Part shown: positions 7,996-18,876 of the stretch, in pieces
Layout of the letters: each line of letters opens with the position of its first letter
Numbering within the stretch: position 1 is the first letter of the stretch
NCBI RefSeq assembly: GCF_012843435.1
Contig: NZ_JABAFC010000009.1
Span: forward strand, 1-64,000
Origin: Psychrobacillus sp. BL-248-WT-3
GTDB taxonomy: Bacteria; Bacillota; Bacilli; Bacillales_A; Planococcaceae
Reading direction: 5' to 3'
DNA length: 64,000 nt
Translations under genes and position numbers: made by a program
The notes under the pieces: generated by a model
What the model saw: only the letters and a program-made list of their open reading frames with translations
The model's database searches: none
What the model was told of the DNA's origin: nothing

Positions 7996-8742
7996 TCATG
8001 AATACTCTACTTTTTCTAGGTATAAACCGTGTGCTGGAGCGGTTTTCCCAGCTTTTTTTCTATCGCAAGATTGAAGAATTCCCGGTAGCTCGTCTACATT
8101 TTTTTTTCCTATTGCCACTTCCCATAAAGTGCCTGCAATAATTCGGACCATATTATATAAAAAACCACTGCCGTTAATCACCATATGCAGCTGATTAGAT
8201 TCTTCCTTCCATTCAAATTCTATCGATCGTACCGTTCGAATAAAATCTTTCACACTAGTTTTAGATGCACAGAAGCTTGAAAAATCATGCGTTCCTAAAA
8301 GGTGAACAGAAGCTTCCTTCATCAATTCTACGTTAGGCTTATATCTATCTACATGGACCGTATAGTTACGCTCAAAGGGACTTTGAATCTCTTCAAGCGA
8401 CCATTTATAACGATACGTTTTACCCGCTGCATGGTATCTAGCATGAAAGTCGGCAGCCACTTCTTCTACGAAAAGTATTCGGATATCCTTTGGGAGTTGA
8501 ACATTTAAAGCAGTTCTCCAGCTGTCCATAGATAAAGTAAAGGGACTATCAAAATGGATTACCTGCCCTGTAGCATGAACCCCAGCATCCGTTCGTCCAC
8601 TTGCTACTACCTTTACTAGCTCTCCTTTATGGATTGTTTGTAGAACTCGTTCAAGCTCTAACTGTACGGTTCTTTTTCCCGGTTGGATTTGATAACCCGA
8701 AAATTGACTCCCGTCATAGCTTATTACAGCTCTTAAACGCAT
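7996..8742 (-). CDS. truA: tRNA pseudouridine(38-40) synthase TruA
   Basis: A 248-aa TruA that isomerises uridines 38-40 of the tRNA anticodon stem. It has the N-terminal ISYDGSQFSGYQ segment and catalytic Asp in ASGRTDAGVHA. FLYNMVRIIAGTL is the conserved C-terminal block. Last gene of the ecfA1-ecfA2-ecfT-truA unit, 14 bp after ecfT, as in Bacillus. Confidence 0.96.
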   Translation of the reverse strand: MRLRAVISYDGSQFSGYQIQPGKRTVQLELERVLQTIHKGELVKVVASGRTDAGVHATGQVIHFDSPFTLSMDSWRTALNVQLPKDIRILFVEEVAADFHARYHAAGKTYRYKWSLEEIQSPFERNYTVHVDRYKPNVELMKEASVHLLGTHDFSSFCASKTSVKDFIRTVRSIEFEWKEESNQLHMVINGSGFLYNMVRIIAGTLWEVAIGKKNVDELPGILQSCDRKKAGKTAPAHGLYLEKVEYS

Positions 8743-8756
8743 ACGGTTACCTCCAT

Positions 8757-9554
8757 TTACTGTCTAAAATAAACAAGGATAGCAGCCAGTAGGACAAGAA
8801 CGACTAAAATTGACGTATCCTTCTTCCTCCACTCAAGCTTGCGATATCTTGTCCTTCCTTCTCCACCTTTATAGCCGCGAACCTCCATAGCTGTTGCTAA
8901 ATCTTCTGCTCGCTTAAATGCACTCACAAATAGTGGAATGAGCAGCGGTACAATAGCATTCATGCGCTGCTTCATACTTCCCGACGTCATATCCGACCCC
9001 CTTGCCATCTGTGCTTTCATAATCTTGTCAGTTTCATCCATAAGAGTTGGGATGAACCTTAAAGAGATTGACATCATAAGCGCTAATTCATGCACTGGGA
9101 GCTTCCATTTCTTTAGGGGATTCAGAAGTATCTCTAAAGCATCTGTAATCGATATAGGGGTTGTAGTGAGCGTTAGAATGGACGTTAGTATAACAAGGAC
9201 GAAGAAACGAATAGATATAAATATCCCTTGCTTCAAGCCTTCTTCATAAATCTTTATAAACTTCCATTCAAAAATAATAGCTCCCTCTCGGGTAAATATC
9301 ATGTGCAGCAGGAACGTAAAGATAATTAGAAAAACGACTGGCTTTAATCCGTTGATTAAAAAGTATAATCTAATTTTGGACATACGAATGATTAAAAAAG
9401 TAAATAACACTAATATCCCATATGTAATCCAGTTATTTGCGATGAAAACTACGGCAATAAAAAGAAAAACAAAGATTAGTTTAGCTCGAGCATCTAAACG
9501 ATGGATAAACGAATCTCCCGGAATATATCTTCCAAAAATCATTTTTTCTAACAT
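8757..9554 (-). CDS. ecfT: Energy-coupling factor transporter transmembrane protein EcfT
   Basis: A 265-aa membrane scaffold of group II ECF vitamin/metal transporters. It couples EcfA1/EcfA2 ATPases to exchangeable S components encoded elsewhere. About five membrane segments are visible near the N- and mid-region. A coupling-helix motif of the Ala-Arg-Gly type occurs as AQMARGSDM, with a second AMEVRGYKG (residues about 182-230). It starts inside the end of ecfA2 (overlap 9548-9554), indicating translational coupling. Confidence 0.96.
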   Translation of the reverse strand: MLEKMIFGRYIPGDSFIHRLDARAKLIFVFLFIAVVFIANNWITYGILVLFTFLIIRMSKIRLYFLINGLKPVVFLIIFTFLLHMIFTREGAIIFEWKFIKIYEEGLKQGIFISIRFFVLVILTSILTLTTTPISITDALEILLNPLKKWKLPVHELALMMSISLRFIPTLMDETDKIMKAQMARGSDMTSGSMKQRMNAIVPLLIPLFVSAFKRAEDLATAMEVRGYKGGEGRTRYRKLEWRKKDTSILVVLVLLAAILVYFRQ

Positions 9555-10423
9555 TCATCCTCACACCCTTCCTTTAACAGGTGTGCCAATTCTTTCGCTA
9601 ACACTTCCTCCGTTAAGCAGAGGTTCGGTAGCCTTTTACCCATCATTTGTTCTAGCTTCCGCTGAAACTTTACTGTTTGAGGTAGCTCTAAACGGTAGTC
9701 CTTTAATTGAGTTTCATTTTGAAATATTTCTTCTGGAGTTCCTTGAACTACACATTTCCCTTTATGCATAATTGCTATTTGATCTGCATATCTAGCTGCA
9801 TCCTCCATGCTGTGCGTCACGAGGATGGTCGTGAGCCCCGTCTCTTGATGGATTTGATAGAAGAGGTCCATAATCTCTTTCCGGCCTCTAGGATCAAGTC
9901 CTGCAGTAGGCTCGTCTAACACAAGGACATCTGGGTTCATCGCCAGAACCCCCGCTATAGCAACTCGTCTCATTTGGCCTCCTGATAGATCAAATGGAGA
10001 CTTATCCATGACTTCATCTGGTAGACCTAATAGTCGAATTAATTCGATGGCCCGAGCTTTGGCTTCTGCCTCTGATACTCCGTAATTCATAGGCCCAAAC
10101 ATAATATCTTTCAGAACAGTCTCATCGAATAATTGATGCTCTGGAAATTGAAAAACAATGCCTACCCTTTGTCTGACTGAGCGTAGCTGCTTATTTTTCT
10201 TATCTGCCTTCACTTCTACGTTTCCTATTTTAACTGTGCCATCCGTAGGCTTTAACAATGCATTCAAGTGCTGTAATACAGTGGATTTGCCCGACCCTGT
10301 ATGCCCTATAATTGCTTGATAAGAGCCAGATGAAATATGCATGTTTACGCTAAACAGGGCTCTCTTTTCAAAGGGCGTATCTTTAGCATAAGCGTAGCTT
10401 ACTTGTTGAAGTATGATGTCCAT
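9548..10423 (-). CDS. ecfA2: Energy-coupling factor ATPase EcfA2
   Basis: A 291-aa ABC ATPase of the ECF module. Walker A is GHTGSGKST, the Q-loop is FQFPEHQLF, the ABC signature is LSGGQMRRVA, and Walker B is VLVLDEPTAGLDP with switch His in VTHSMED. The C-terminal region beyond the ATPase core is typical of EcfA subunits. It overlaps ecfA1 by 25 bp and ecfT by 7 bp, so the three genes are translated together. Confidence 0.96.
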   Translation of the reverse strand: MDIILQQVSYAYAKDTPFEKRALFSVNMHISSGSYQAIIGHTGSGKSTVLQHLNALLKPTDGTVKIGNVEVKADKKNKQLRSVRQRVGIVFQFPEHQLFDETVLKDIMFGPMNYGVSEAEAKARAIELIRLLGLPDEVMDKSPFDLSGGQMRRVAIAGVLAMNPDVLVLDEPTAGLDPRGRKEIMDLFYQIHQETGLTTILVTHSMEDAARYADQIAIMHKGKCVVQGTPEEIFQNETQLKDYRLELPQTVKFQRKLEQMMGKRLPNLCLTEEVLAKELAHLLKEGCEDEC

Positions 10424-11247
10424 AAATCATTCACCAACTCTTCTTCTGTCATATGTTCTGCAGTTAGGGATATCCCTTCAGCTTTTAGGAGCTTGGACAT
10501 TTTCATGGCGAAAGGTAAATCTAAGCCTAAATCCACCAATTCTTGACCACGTTCAAAAATCCCTTTAGGAGTATCCTCCACATACTTTTCTCCTTGATTC
10601 ATCATTATTACTCTATCCGCAAGCAATGTTTCCTCTAAATCATGGGTGATAGAGATAACAGTTAAATCTGTTTCTTCTCTTAACTGTCTGACAGTCGTTA
10701 ACACCTCTTCCTTTCCTTGCGGGTCTAACATAGAGGTTGCTTCGTCTAACAGTAAGATTCGAGGTTGCATCGCAATAGCGCCTGCTATCGCCACTCTTTG
10801 CTTCTGACCGCCGGATAGATGATGAGGTTCGCTATTCATAAAATCTTGCATATTGACCTTTGCTAGCGAATGTCTAACTCGTTCTACCATTTCCTCAAAG
10901 GGGATTCCGTTATTCTCAAGGGCAAATGCTACATCATCCTGAACAGTAGCCCCGACGAATTGGTTATCGGGATTTTGAAAAACCATCCCCATTTTCGATC
11001 TTGTTTCCCAAAGATTGTCTTGTGACAAGGAGTCACCAAAAACACGTACTGTTCCCTCCTGAGGAAATAGAAGACCATTCATTAGTCGGGCTAACGTCGA
11101 TTTACCAGAACCATTATGACCTACAATGGCGACCCATTCACCTTCCTTAATAGAAAATGACACATTATGTATAGCTGGCCGTATAATAGACTCCTCTTCA
11201 GCATATGTAAAGGTTACATTCTGTAAGGATATAATTTCTTTTTTCAA
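10399..11247 (-). CDS. ecfA1: Energy-coupling factor ATPase EcfA1
   Basis: A 282-aa ABC ATPase, partner of EcfA2. Walker A is GHNGSGKST, the Q-loop is FQNPDNQFVG (Q/N type typical of EcfA1), the signature is LSGGQKQRVA, and Walker B is ILLLDEATSMLDP. It starts with TTG at 11245-11247, preceded by GGGAGG. The module follows rplQ in most Firmicutes; here a terminator and a repeat-like element separate it from rplQ, so it needs its own promoter, for which only a weak candidate (TAGGAT near 11284-11289) is visible. Confidence 0.96.
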   Translation of the reverse strand: MKKEIISLQNVTFTYAEEESIIRPAIHNVSFSIKEGEWVAIVGHNGSGKSTLARLMNGLLFPQEGTVRVFGDSLSQDNLWETRSKMGMVFQNPDNQFVGATVQDDVAFALENNGIPFEEMVERVRHSLAKVNMQDFMNSEPHHLSGGQKQRVAIAGAIAMQPRILLLDEATSMLDPQGKEEVLTTVRQLREETDLTVISITHDLEETLLADRVIMMNQGEKYVEDTPKGIFERGQELVDLGLDLPFAMKMSKLLKAEGISLTAEHMTEEELVNDLWTSYFNK

Positions 11248-11317
11248 CCACTTAACCTCCCTTAACTAAACTCTGCTCGGCTTAACTCTATCCTAACAAA
11301 TTTTATGGACAAATTAA

Positions 11318-11435
11318 AAAAGCGCGCACCTCATTTGGAGAAATGCGCTCTTCTATAACTTATTTCTTGACTGGTTGCTCAAGACCAGTCAGAAAATGAG
11401 GTGCGTAGAGCTAGACGAGACGCCACTAATGAAAG
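11318..11435. repeat. Palindromic intergenic element (possible relative of the 59432 repeat)
   Basis: Outer arms GCGCACCTCATTT (about 11323-11336) and AAATGAGGTGCG pair across about 70 bp, and an inner hairpin GACTGGT...ACCAGTC (about 11369-11390) lies between them. It contains GGAGAAATGCG and ends with AGAGCTAGAC, matching GGAGAAATGCG and GAAGCTAGAC of the 59432-59619 element in the same order. This suggests the same intergenic repeat family, though overall identity is low. The rest of the 11248-11572 gap holds the rplQ terminator. Confidence 0.55.
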
Positions 11436-11484
11436 TCCGCTCATCATAACACTCTGCTTTTATAATGTCGTATAAATCTGTTTG

Positions 11485-11524
11485 AAAAAAGAAGAGGGTG
11501 GTAGCAACACCAACATCCCTCTTC
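11485..11524 (-). terminator. Terminator of the S10-spc-alpha operon after rplQ
   Basis: On the minus strand GAAGAGGG...CCCTCTTC with an internal GGT/ACC extension is followed by TTTTTT, about 50 bp after the rplQ stop. Confidence 0.92.
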
Positions 11525-11572
11525 AGCTTTGGATTTTAATTTAGCAATCGATCAAACGACTGATCCATTAAA

Positions 11573-11953
11573 TTAAACTAACTCAATTACTACAACTGGT
11601 GCTCCGTCTCCGCGACGAGGTCCAACTTTCATAATACGAGTGTAACCGCCTTGGCGATCTGCATAACGTGGTGCAACATCATCAAACAATTTTTGCAAAG
11701 CAAAAGTTGTTGATTCTTCGCCTTCTTCGTTTGTAGTAGTAACTACTTCACGACGAATGTAAGCAGCTGCTTGACGACGAGCATGCAAGTCTCCGCGTTT
11801 ACCTAAAGTGATCATTTTTTCAACAACAGAACGTAATTCTTTTGCACGTGCTTCAGTTGTTTGAAGACGCTCATGAATAATTAGGTCAGTCGTTAAGTCA
11901 CGTAACATCGCTTTACGTTGAGAACTTGTACGTCCAAGTTTTCTGTAACCCAT
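11573..11953 (-). CDS. rplQ: Ribosomal protein L17 (bL17)
   Basis: 126 aa. The family start [20 protein letters not shown] is present, with [17 protein letters not shown] near the C-terminus. The start at 11953 is supported by AGGAGG; a ten-codon upstream extension is not part of the family. Last gene of the alpha operon. An acidic insertion [10 protein letters not shown] sits in a loop variable among bL17 proteins. Confidence 0.98.
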   Translation of the reverse strand: MGYRKLGRTSSQRKAMLRDLTTDLIIHERLQTTEARAKELRSVVEKMITLGKRGDLHARRQAAAYIRREVVTTTNEEGEESTTFALQKLFDDVAPRYADRQGGYTRIMKVGPRRGDGAPVVVIELV

Positions 11954-12005
11954 GGATGTTTCCCTCCTTTGGTGAATATTCATATCTAGCTATATCAAAA
12001 TTCGC

Positions 12006-12950
12006 TTAGTCTTCTTTACGTAATCCTAAGCCAAGCTCATCTAACTTAGCTCTTACTTCTTCTAAAGATTTACGTCCAAGGTTTCTTACTTTCATCATGT
12101 CGTCTTCTGACTTGCTAGCTAGCTCAAGTACTGTATTAATACCTGCGCGCTTCAAGCAGTTATAAGAACGAACAGAAAGATCAAGTTCTTCAATAGTCAT
12201 CTCTAAAACTTTTTCTTTTTGATCTTCTTCTTTTTCAACCATGATTTCAGCAGTTTGTGCCTCATCTGTCATCCCTACAAAAATGTTCAAGTGCTCTGTT
12301 AGTATTTTTGCTCCAAGAGAAATCGCCTCTTTTGGACCGGTGCTGCCATCTGTCCACACATCAAGAGTTAATTTATCGTAGTTAGACATTTGTCCAACAC
12401 GAGTGTTTTCCACTTGAAAATTAACGCGTGAAACTGGAGTATAAATAGAGTCGATCGGGATTACGCCGATAGGAAGATCCTCACGTTTGTTTTGATCAGC
12501 AGGAGTGTAGCCACGGCCTCTCCCTGCGTACATACGCATACGGAAATGACCATTTTTGCCGATTGTAGCAATATAAAGTTCAGGATTTAAAATCTCCACA
12601 TCGCTGTCATGAGTAATGTCAGCTGCTGTAATCGTTCCTTCTCCTTTAACATCTATCTCTATGACTTTTTCTTCATCAGAGTAGATTTTAAGAGCTAGCT
12701 TTTTCACATTCATAATAATAGATGCTACATCTTCCACTACGCCTTCAATAGTTGAAAACTCGTGTAAAACGCCATCGATTTGAATAGAAGTAACTGCAGC
12801 TCCTGGTAAAGAAGACAGAAGGATACGACGTAAAGAATTACCCAAAGTATTTCCATAGCCACGTTCAAGCGGTTCTACAACAAATTTACCAAATTTGGCA
12901 CTTTCGCTGATTTCTACACTTTCAATCTTTGGTTTTTCAATTTCGATCAT
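12006..12950 (-). CDS. rpoA: RNA polymerase alpha subunit
   Basis: 314 aa, standard length. The N-terminal dimerisation domain contains [19 protein letters not shown], and a short acidic linker leads to the C-terminal domain that contacts UP elements and activators ([27 protein letters not shown]). The alpha dimer nucleates polymerase assembly with rpoB and rpoC products. A 136-bp gap separates it from rpsK, longer than most gaps in this operon; no good promoter was found in it. Confidence 0.98.
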   Translation of the reverse strand: MIEIEKPKIESVEISESAKFGKFVVEPLERGYGNTLGNSLRRILLSSLPGAAVTSIQIDGVLHEFSTIEGVVEDVASIIMNVKKLALKIYSDEEKVIEIDVKGEGTITAADITHDSDVEILNPELYIATIGKNGHFRMRMYAGRGRGYTPADQNKREDLPIGVIPIDSIYTPVSRVNFQVENTRVGQMSNYDKLTLDVWTDGSTGPKEAISLGAKILTEHLNIFVGMTDEAQTAEIMVEKEEDQKEKVLEMTIEELDLSVRSYNCLKRAGINTVLELASKSEDDMMKVRNLGRKSLEEVRAKLDELGLGLRKED

Positions 12951-13086
12951 TCCAATTTACCCTCCCTCAAAACATCGAATGTATAGGTTCTTTCCATCAT
13001 GAATTCGATCGTTTAACTGATTGCTGTGTTGCACAACCTCAGTCTGTACAATAAATGATGTTCTCAAACATATTGAGGATCACCTA

Positions 13087-13494
<408 letters not shown>

Positions 13495-13501
13495 TTACCG
13501 A

Positions 13502-13867
13502 TTATTTTTTCTTGTTAGCTACTGTTTTACGTGGACCTTTACGAGTACGAGCATTGTTCTTCGTGTTTTGTCCGCGTACTGGTAAGCCGCGACGATGACG
13601 GATTCCTCGGAATGAACCGATTTCCATCAGACGTTTAATGTTTAGTGATACTTCACGACGAAGGTCACCTTCTACTTTGTATACACCGATTTGTTCACGG
13701 ATTTTGTTAAGCTCGTCTTCAGTTAAATCACGAACGCGAGTCTCTTCTGAGATCCCAGCTTCCGCTAATACTTTTTGTGACGTAGTTTTACCAATTCCGA
13801 AAATATATGTTAATGCAATAACAACGCGTTTATCGCGTGGAATGTCAACACCAGCAATACGTGCCAT
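13502..13867 (-). CDS. rpsM: Ribosomal protein S13 (uS13)
   Basis: 121 aa, starting [15 protein letters not shown]. It has the helix-two-turn-helix segment [14 protein letters not shown] and a basic C-terminal extension [17 protein letters not shown] that contacts P-site tRNA. AAGGAGGTGCACGACACATATG gives the ribosome site. Confidence 0.98.
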   Translation of the reverse strand: MARIAGVDIPRDKRVVIALTYIFGIGKTTSQKVLAEAGISEETRVRDLTEDELNKIREQIGVYKVEGDLRREVSLNIKRLMEIGSFRGIRHRRGLPVRGQNTKNNARTRKGPRKTVANKKK

Positions 13868-13890
13868 ATGTGTCGTGCACCTCCTTCTTA

Positions 13891-14004
<114 letters not shown>

Positions 14005-14042
14005 CTAACCCAACCTCCTTAGTAGTCCGGAGTGCAAAAGAT

Positions 14043-14261
14043 TTATTTAAAACGGTACGTGATACGACCGCGAGTTAAATCGTAAGGAGAAAGTTCAATT
14101 GTGACTTTATCTCCAGGTAAAATGCGGATAAAGTGCATACGAATTTTACCCGATACATGCGCAAGTATCGTATGACCGTTTTCTAATTCTACCTTAAACA
14201 TCGCGTTTGGCAAAGTCTCAACAACTGTTCCTTCGACTTCAATTACATCATCTTTCGCCAT
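14043..14261 (-). CDS. infA: Translation initiation factor IF-1
   Basis: A 72-aa S1-like OB-fold protein ([19 protein letters not shown]...ITYRFK) that occupies the 30S A site during initiation. ATG 14261 gives the family N-terminus; a TTG just upstream is ignored. It follows the map remnant, and the 200 bp directly upstream is AT-rich without a gene. Confidence 0.97.
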   Translation of the reverse strand: MAKDDVIEVEGTVVETLPNAMFKVELENGHTILAHVSGKIRMHFIRILPGDKVTIELSPYDLTRGRITYRFK

Positions 14262-14464
14262 CAACCCTGTCTCCCTTCTATATACAAATCAGGTTCTCAA
14301 CAATAATCAAACGTAATTTGCTGTAGTATAGCCTCAAAATAAACGAAACTATTCGTTTTAAGCATATGTTTGGAAATCATGAGAGATGTTCGAAAGACAC
14401 TCGTAAGGTTTCGTTTAACGCAATCCACCGAGTAGACTGACTGGTAGAAACCTGTCTCCCTCAT

Positions 14465-14688
14465 GTCAACATGTTCGTACGAATGTGTTGGATGAGTTCC
14501 ATAGTACCCGTTCGATTAATGCTTTCCACGAAACCCATTATACCCTTTCAGAAATCAAAATGCACGTGGACTAGGGGGTCCTCGCTGTTAACACATTTTA
14601 AAATCATCCAGTTCGTATACCGGGCGCAATATGCTTTTGCAGCTCTCGAAAAAAACGTTTACGTTCTTTGCATACTACCCGGATATTC
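14465..14688 (-). pseudogene. map: Decayed, truncated methionine aminopeptidase gene (map)
   Basis: The adk-infA gap is where Bacillales carry map. Read on the minus strand it holds consecutive fragments of the MetAP N-terminus in shifting frames: VVCKERKR near 14680 (compare MIVCKTPRE), LQKHIAPGI (14642-14616), ELDDF (14614-14600), KGYNGFRG (14548-14525) and, one frame on, ESI.....MELI..I (compare GSICASVNEELVHGI). Spacing from LQKHIAPGI to KGYNGFRG is 94 nt against 93 expected. At least two frameshifts, two in-frame stops (TAA, TGA) and loss of roughly the last 175 codons, including all metal ligands, make it non-functional. About 200 bp of unrecognisable sequence remain before infA. Confidence 0.85.
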
Positions 14689-14713
14689 AGTCGTCTGCGA
14701 CGGGCACCGGGCT

Positions 14714-15426
<713 letters not shown>

Positions 15427-15432
15427 CCTACA

Positions 15433-16725
15433 TTATTTCATAAAGCCTTTATAGTGACGTTTAACTAATTGGGATTCTAATTGTTTCATTGTTTCAAGGG
15501 CTACCCCAACAATGATAAGCAGACTTGTTCCGCCAATTTGTATCGATTGTGGTAAACCAGCAAACTTTACAAATAATAGAGGCATAATAGAGATTACTGC
15601 TAAGAAAATAGCTCCAACAAAAGTTAAACGGTATAAAACGCTCGTTAAGTAATCTTGTGTGTTTATTCCTGGACGAATCCCTGGAATATATGCACCTTGC
15701 TTTTTCAAGTTATCTGCTACATTTTCCGGATTCACCTGAATGAATGCGTAGAAATAAGTAAAGGCAGCTATCAAAGCAACATAGATGATCATACCAACTG
15801 GCTGTGTGTAATCTAGCGTGTTTCTAATAAATTCTGTTGTTTTGTTTTCACCAAAGAACAAAATGATAGACTGCGGAGCCATAAGGAACGCAGATGCAAA
15901 GATTACTGGGATAACTCCCGCAGCGTTAACTTTTAAAGGTAAATGTGTTTGTTGGCCTCCAGTTTGTGAAGAACCAGCAACACGTTTTGCATATTGAATA
16001 GGAATTTTACGCAACGCTTGTTGAATATAAATAACTCCTACTGTAACTGCAATGATTGCCAATAAAAGCAAGATGATAATCACGATGTTGATGAATAATG
16101 CATCACCAGCATCTTGGATTTGTTGAGCATACAATTGGTTAACTCCGTTAGGGATAGCAGCAACAATACCTGCAAAGATAATGACAGAAATACCATTACC
16201 AACGCCTGAAGCAGTGATTTGTTCACCTAACCACATTAAAAATGCAGTACCGGCAGTTAATACAACCGCAATAGTTAGATACGTTAGAATACCATCGTCT
16301 TTTATCAAAGAACCACTATACATTTGGTTGAAACCGTATGACATGGCGATCGCTTGGATAAAAGCTAACACAATTGTGAAGTATCGAGTAAATTGAGCAA
16401 GTTTCCGTCTTCCGACTTCCCCTTGTTTTGCCCACTCAGTAAACTTCGGAACAACGTCCATTTGTAACAACTGAACGATAATTGATGCTGTAATGTATGG
16501 CATGATACCCATTGCTAAAATAGAAAAGTTAGCAAGAGCTCCACCACCGAATGTATTTAAGAAACCGATTAAACCTAGTTCATCTGTTTGCTTTAATACA
16601 TCTGCATTAACGTGAGGTACTGGAACAAATGTCCCAATACGAAACACGATTAGCATTAATAATGTAAAAATGATTTTATTTCGAATATCTCTCACACGCA
16701 TAAAGTTGGAGATTGTCTGAAACAT
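15433..16725 (-). CDS. secY: Protein translocase channel subunit SecY
   Basis: A 430-aa polytopic membrane protein with ten predicted membrane segments. SecY signatures: GIMPYITASIIVQLL (plug/TM2 region) and the C5 loop segment NLKKQGAYIPGIRPG. It forms the Sec channel with SecE (48627-48812). The start overlaps the rplO stop by one base (TAATG), implying translational coupling. Confidence 0.98.
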   Translation of the reverse strand: MFQTISNFMRVRDIRNKIIFTLLMLIVFRIGTFVPVPHVNADVLKQTDELGLIGFLNTFGGGALANFSILAMGIMPYITASIIVQLLQMDVVPKFTEWAKQGEVGRRKLAQFTRYFTIVLAFIQAIAMSYGFNQMYSGSLIKDDGILTYLTIAVVLTAGTAFLMWLGEQITASGVGNGISVIIFAGIVAAIPNGVNQLYAQQIQDAGDALFINIVIIILLLLAIIAVTVGVIYIQQALRKIPIQYAKRVAGSSQTGGQQTHLPLKVNAAGVIPVIFASAFLMAPQSIILFFGENKTTEFIRNTLDYTQPVGMIIYVALIAAFTYFYAFIQVNPENVADNLKKQGAYIPGIRPGINTQDYLTSVLYRLTFVGAIFLAVISIMPLLFVKFAGLPQSIQIGGTSLLIIVGVALETMKQLESQLVKRHYKGFMK

Positions 16726-17165
16726 TAAACCACCTCTGTTTGTCCGCCAGCATTCTCGATTGCTTCTTTTGCTGTTGCAGAGAATTTGTGAGCTTTTACT
16801 GATAGTTTCTTCTCAAGAGTTCCATTACCTAAGATCTTAATACCAGACTTTTCGTTACTCACAACACCTGTTTCTATTAATAGAGCAGGTGTAACTTCTG
16901 TGCCTTCTTCGAAACGATTTAATGTGTCAAGGTTTACAATTGCATATTCTTTACGGTTGATGTTAGTAAATCCACGTTTTGGTAAACGACGGAATAAAGG
17001 GTTTTGACCCCCTTCAAATCCTGGACGTACTCCTCCGCCTGAACGAGAATTTTGACCTTTATGACCTCTACCTGCAGTTTTACCGTTACCAGAACCGATA
17101 CCACGACCTACGCGGTTACGTGTAGAACGAGATCCTTCTGCTGGTTTTAACTCATGAAGTTTCAT
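16725..17165 (-). CDS. rplO: Ribosomal protein L15 (uL15)
   Basis: 146 aa. [13 protein letters not shown] start, glycine-rich [21 protein letters not shown] and [18 protein letters not shown]. Late-assembling 50S protein; the spc-operon gene directly before secY. Confidence 0.98.
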   Translation of the reverse strand: MKLHELKPAEGSRSTRNRVGRGIGSGNGKTAGRGHKGQNSRSGGGVRPGFEGGQNPLFRRLPKRGFTNINRKEYAIVNLDTLNRFEEGTEVTPALLIETGVVSNEKSGIKILGNGTLEKKLSVKAHKFSATAKEAIENAGGQTEVV

Positions 17166-17197
17166 ATGGTGGCACCTCCTTATTCTTAAAATAAACC

Positions 17198-17380
17198 TTA
17201 AATTTCTTTCAAAGTTACTAAGTGAGCTACTTTGCCAACCATTCCGCGGATAGCGGCGTTGTCTTGGTGCTCAACTGTTTGATGAAGTTTACGTAATCCA
17301 AGAGCTTCTGCTGTTTTGCGTTGATTTGGTTTAGTACCAATCAAGCTTTTAGTAAGGGTGATTTCTAATTTAGTTGCCAT
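17198..17380 (-). CDS. rpmD: Ribosomal protein L30 (uL30)
   Basis: A 60-aa short bacterial uL30 ([27 protein letters not shown]). Lies between rpsE and rplO with normal spacing in the spc operon. Confidence 0.97.
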   Translation of the reverse strand: MATKLEITLTKSLIGTKPNQRKTAEALGLRKLHQTVEHQDNAAIRGMVGKVAHLVTLKEI

Positions 17381-17394
17381 TGTAATTTCCCCCC

Positions 17395-17895
17395 TTATCC
17401 TAACAGTTCTTCTACTGATTTACCACGTAATTTAGCAACGTCCTCAGCACGTTTTAGTTGATTTAAACCTTGTACTGTAGCACGAACCATGTTAATTGGT
17501 GTGTTAGATCCAAGTGATTTCGATAGAATATCAGTAATACCAGCTAACTCAAGAACCGCACGAACTGGTCCTCCAGCGATAACTCCAGTACCTGGTGCTG
17601 CTGGTTTAACTAGAATAGATCCAGCTCCAAAGCGACCAATTACTTGGTGAGGAGTAGTTCCGCCAACTCTTGGTACTTCGATTAGATTTTTCTTCGCATC
17701 TTCAACTGCTTTACGGATAGCATCAGGAACCTCTTGAGCTTTCCCAGTACCAAATCCTACATGTCCGTTTTTGTCTCCAACTACTACTAATGCAGTAAAG
17801 CGGAAACGACGTCCACCTTTTACAACTTTAGCAACACGATTAATTGTTACTACGCGTTCTTCAAGTTCAAGTTTGTTTGGGTCAATACCACGCAT
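17395..17895 (-). CDS. rpsE: Ribosomal protein S5 (uS5)
   Basis: 166 aa. N-terminal dsRNA-binding-like domain with [15 protein letters not shown], and C-terminal [19 protein letters not shown]. No change is visible in the residue region (near GGRRFRF) where spectinomycin-resistance changes occur. Part of the fidelity centre with S4 and S12. Confidence 0.98.
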   Translation of the reverse strand: MRGIDPNKLELEERVVTINRVAKVVKGGRRFRFTALVVVGDKNGHVGFGTGKAQEVPDAIRKAVEDAKKNLIEVPRVGGTTPHQVIGRFGAGSILVKPAAPGTGVIAGGPVRAVLELAGITDILSKSLGSNTPINMVRATVQGLNQLKRAEDVAKLRGKSVEELLG

Positions 17896-17916
17896 GAAAT
17901 ATGTCCCTCCTTCTTC

Positions 17917-18285
17917 TTAAAATTCTAAGCCGTTTTCACGTGCAGCTTCAGCTAACGCTTTAACACGTCCATGATATAAGTAACCGCCACGGTCGAATAC
18001 AACAGATTTAATGTTCTTTTCAGTAGCGCGTTTAGCGATTGTTTCACCGATCAATTTAGCAGCTTCAACGTTTCCAGCTGTTCCATTGAAATCTTTGTCC
18101 ATAGTTGACGCACTTACGATTGTTACACCTTGTGTATCATCGATAAGTTGAGCGTATAAGTGTTTATTAGAACGGAATACATTTAAACGAGGACGTTCAG
18201 TAGTACCCGTGATTTTTGTACGAACACGTGCATGACGTTTCTTACGAACTTGATTTTTGTCTTGTTTCGTAATCACAGTAGTCAC
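17917..18285 (-). CDS. rplR: Ribosomal protein L18 (uL18)
   Basis: 122 aa. 5S rRNA-binding protein with [20 protein letters not shown] and [18 protein letters not shown] near the C-terminus. Lies between rplF and rpsE. Confidence 0.98.
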   Translation of the reverse strand: MTTVITKQDKNQVRKKRHARVRTKITGTTERPRLNVFRSNKHLYAQLIDDTQGVTIVSASTMDKDFNGTAGNVEAAKLIGETIAKRATEKNIKSVVFDRGGYLYHGRVKALAEAARENGLEF

Positions 18286-18306
18286 TCCTTTCTAATGCGC
18301 AATGCA

Positions 18307-18846
18307 TTATTTACCTGTTTTACCTTCTTTGCGGCGTACAACTTCACCTTCATAGCGAATACCTTTACCTTTGTAAGGCTCAGGTGGGCGAACTTGACGG
18401 ATGTTAGATGCTAATGCACCAACGCGTTCTTTGTTAATACCGCGAACGATAATTTTTGTATTAGAAGGAACTTCAACTTCAAGTCCATCTTCAGGAGTGA
18501 ATTCAACTGGATGAGAGTACCCTACGTTAAGTACAAGTTTCTTACCTTGTAATTGTGCACGGTAACCAACCCCAACTAATTCAAGTCCACGTGCAAATCC
18601 TTCAGAAACACCAGTAATCATGTTTGCTAATAAAGCACGAGTTGTGCCATGGATTGTACGGTGTTCTTTAGAATCTGAAGGACGAACTAAAGTAATAACA
18701 TTACCTTCTTGTTCAATCTTGATATCTTGGTTAAAAGAATTTGTTAATTCACCTTTTGGTCCTTTAACGATCACAGTGTTATCAGCGTTAACTGTTACTG
18801 TAACGTTAGCAGGAACCTCTATTGGTTTTTTACCTACTCGAGACAT
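18307..18846 (-). CDS. rplF: Ribosomal protein L6 (uL6)
   Basis: A 179-aa two-domain uL6 starting [12 protein letters not shown], with the C-terminal [16 protein letters not shown] signature. Contacts the sarcin-ricin region of 23S rRNA. Confidence 0.98.
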   Translation of the reverse strand: MSRVGKKPIEVPANVTVTVNADNTVIVKGPKGELTNSFNQDIKIEQEGNVITLVRPSDSKEHRTIHGTTRALLANMITGVSEGFARGLELVGVGYRAQLQGKKLVLNVGYSHPVEFTPEDGLEVEVPSNTKIIVRGINKERVGALASNIRQVRPPEPYKGKGIRYEGEVVRRKEGKTGK

Positions 18847-18876
18847 TTTGTTGCACCTCCATTCGTTTGTTGATTA

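Noticed and set aside
14265-14464. A possible KOW-domain RNA-binding gene (found between map and infA in B. subtilis)
   Set aside because: No KOW-like segment or open frame of useful length could be read on the minus strand here.
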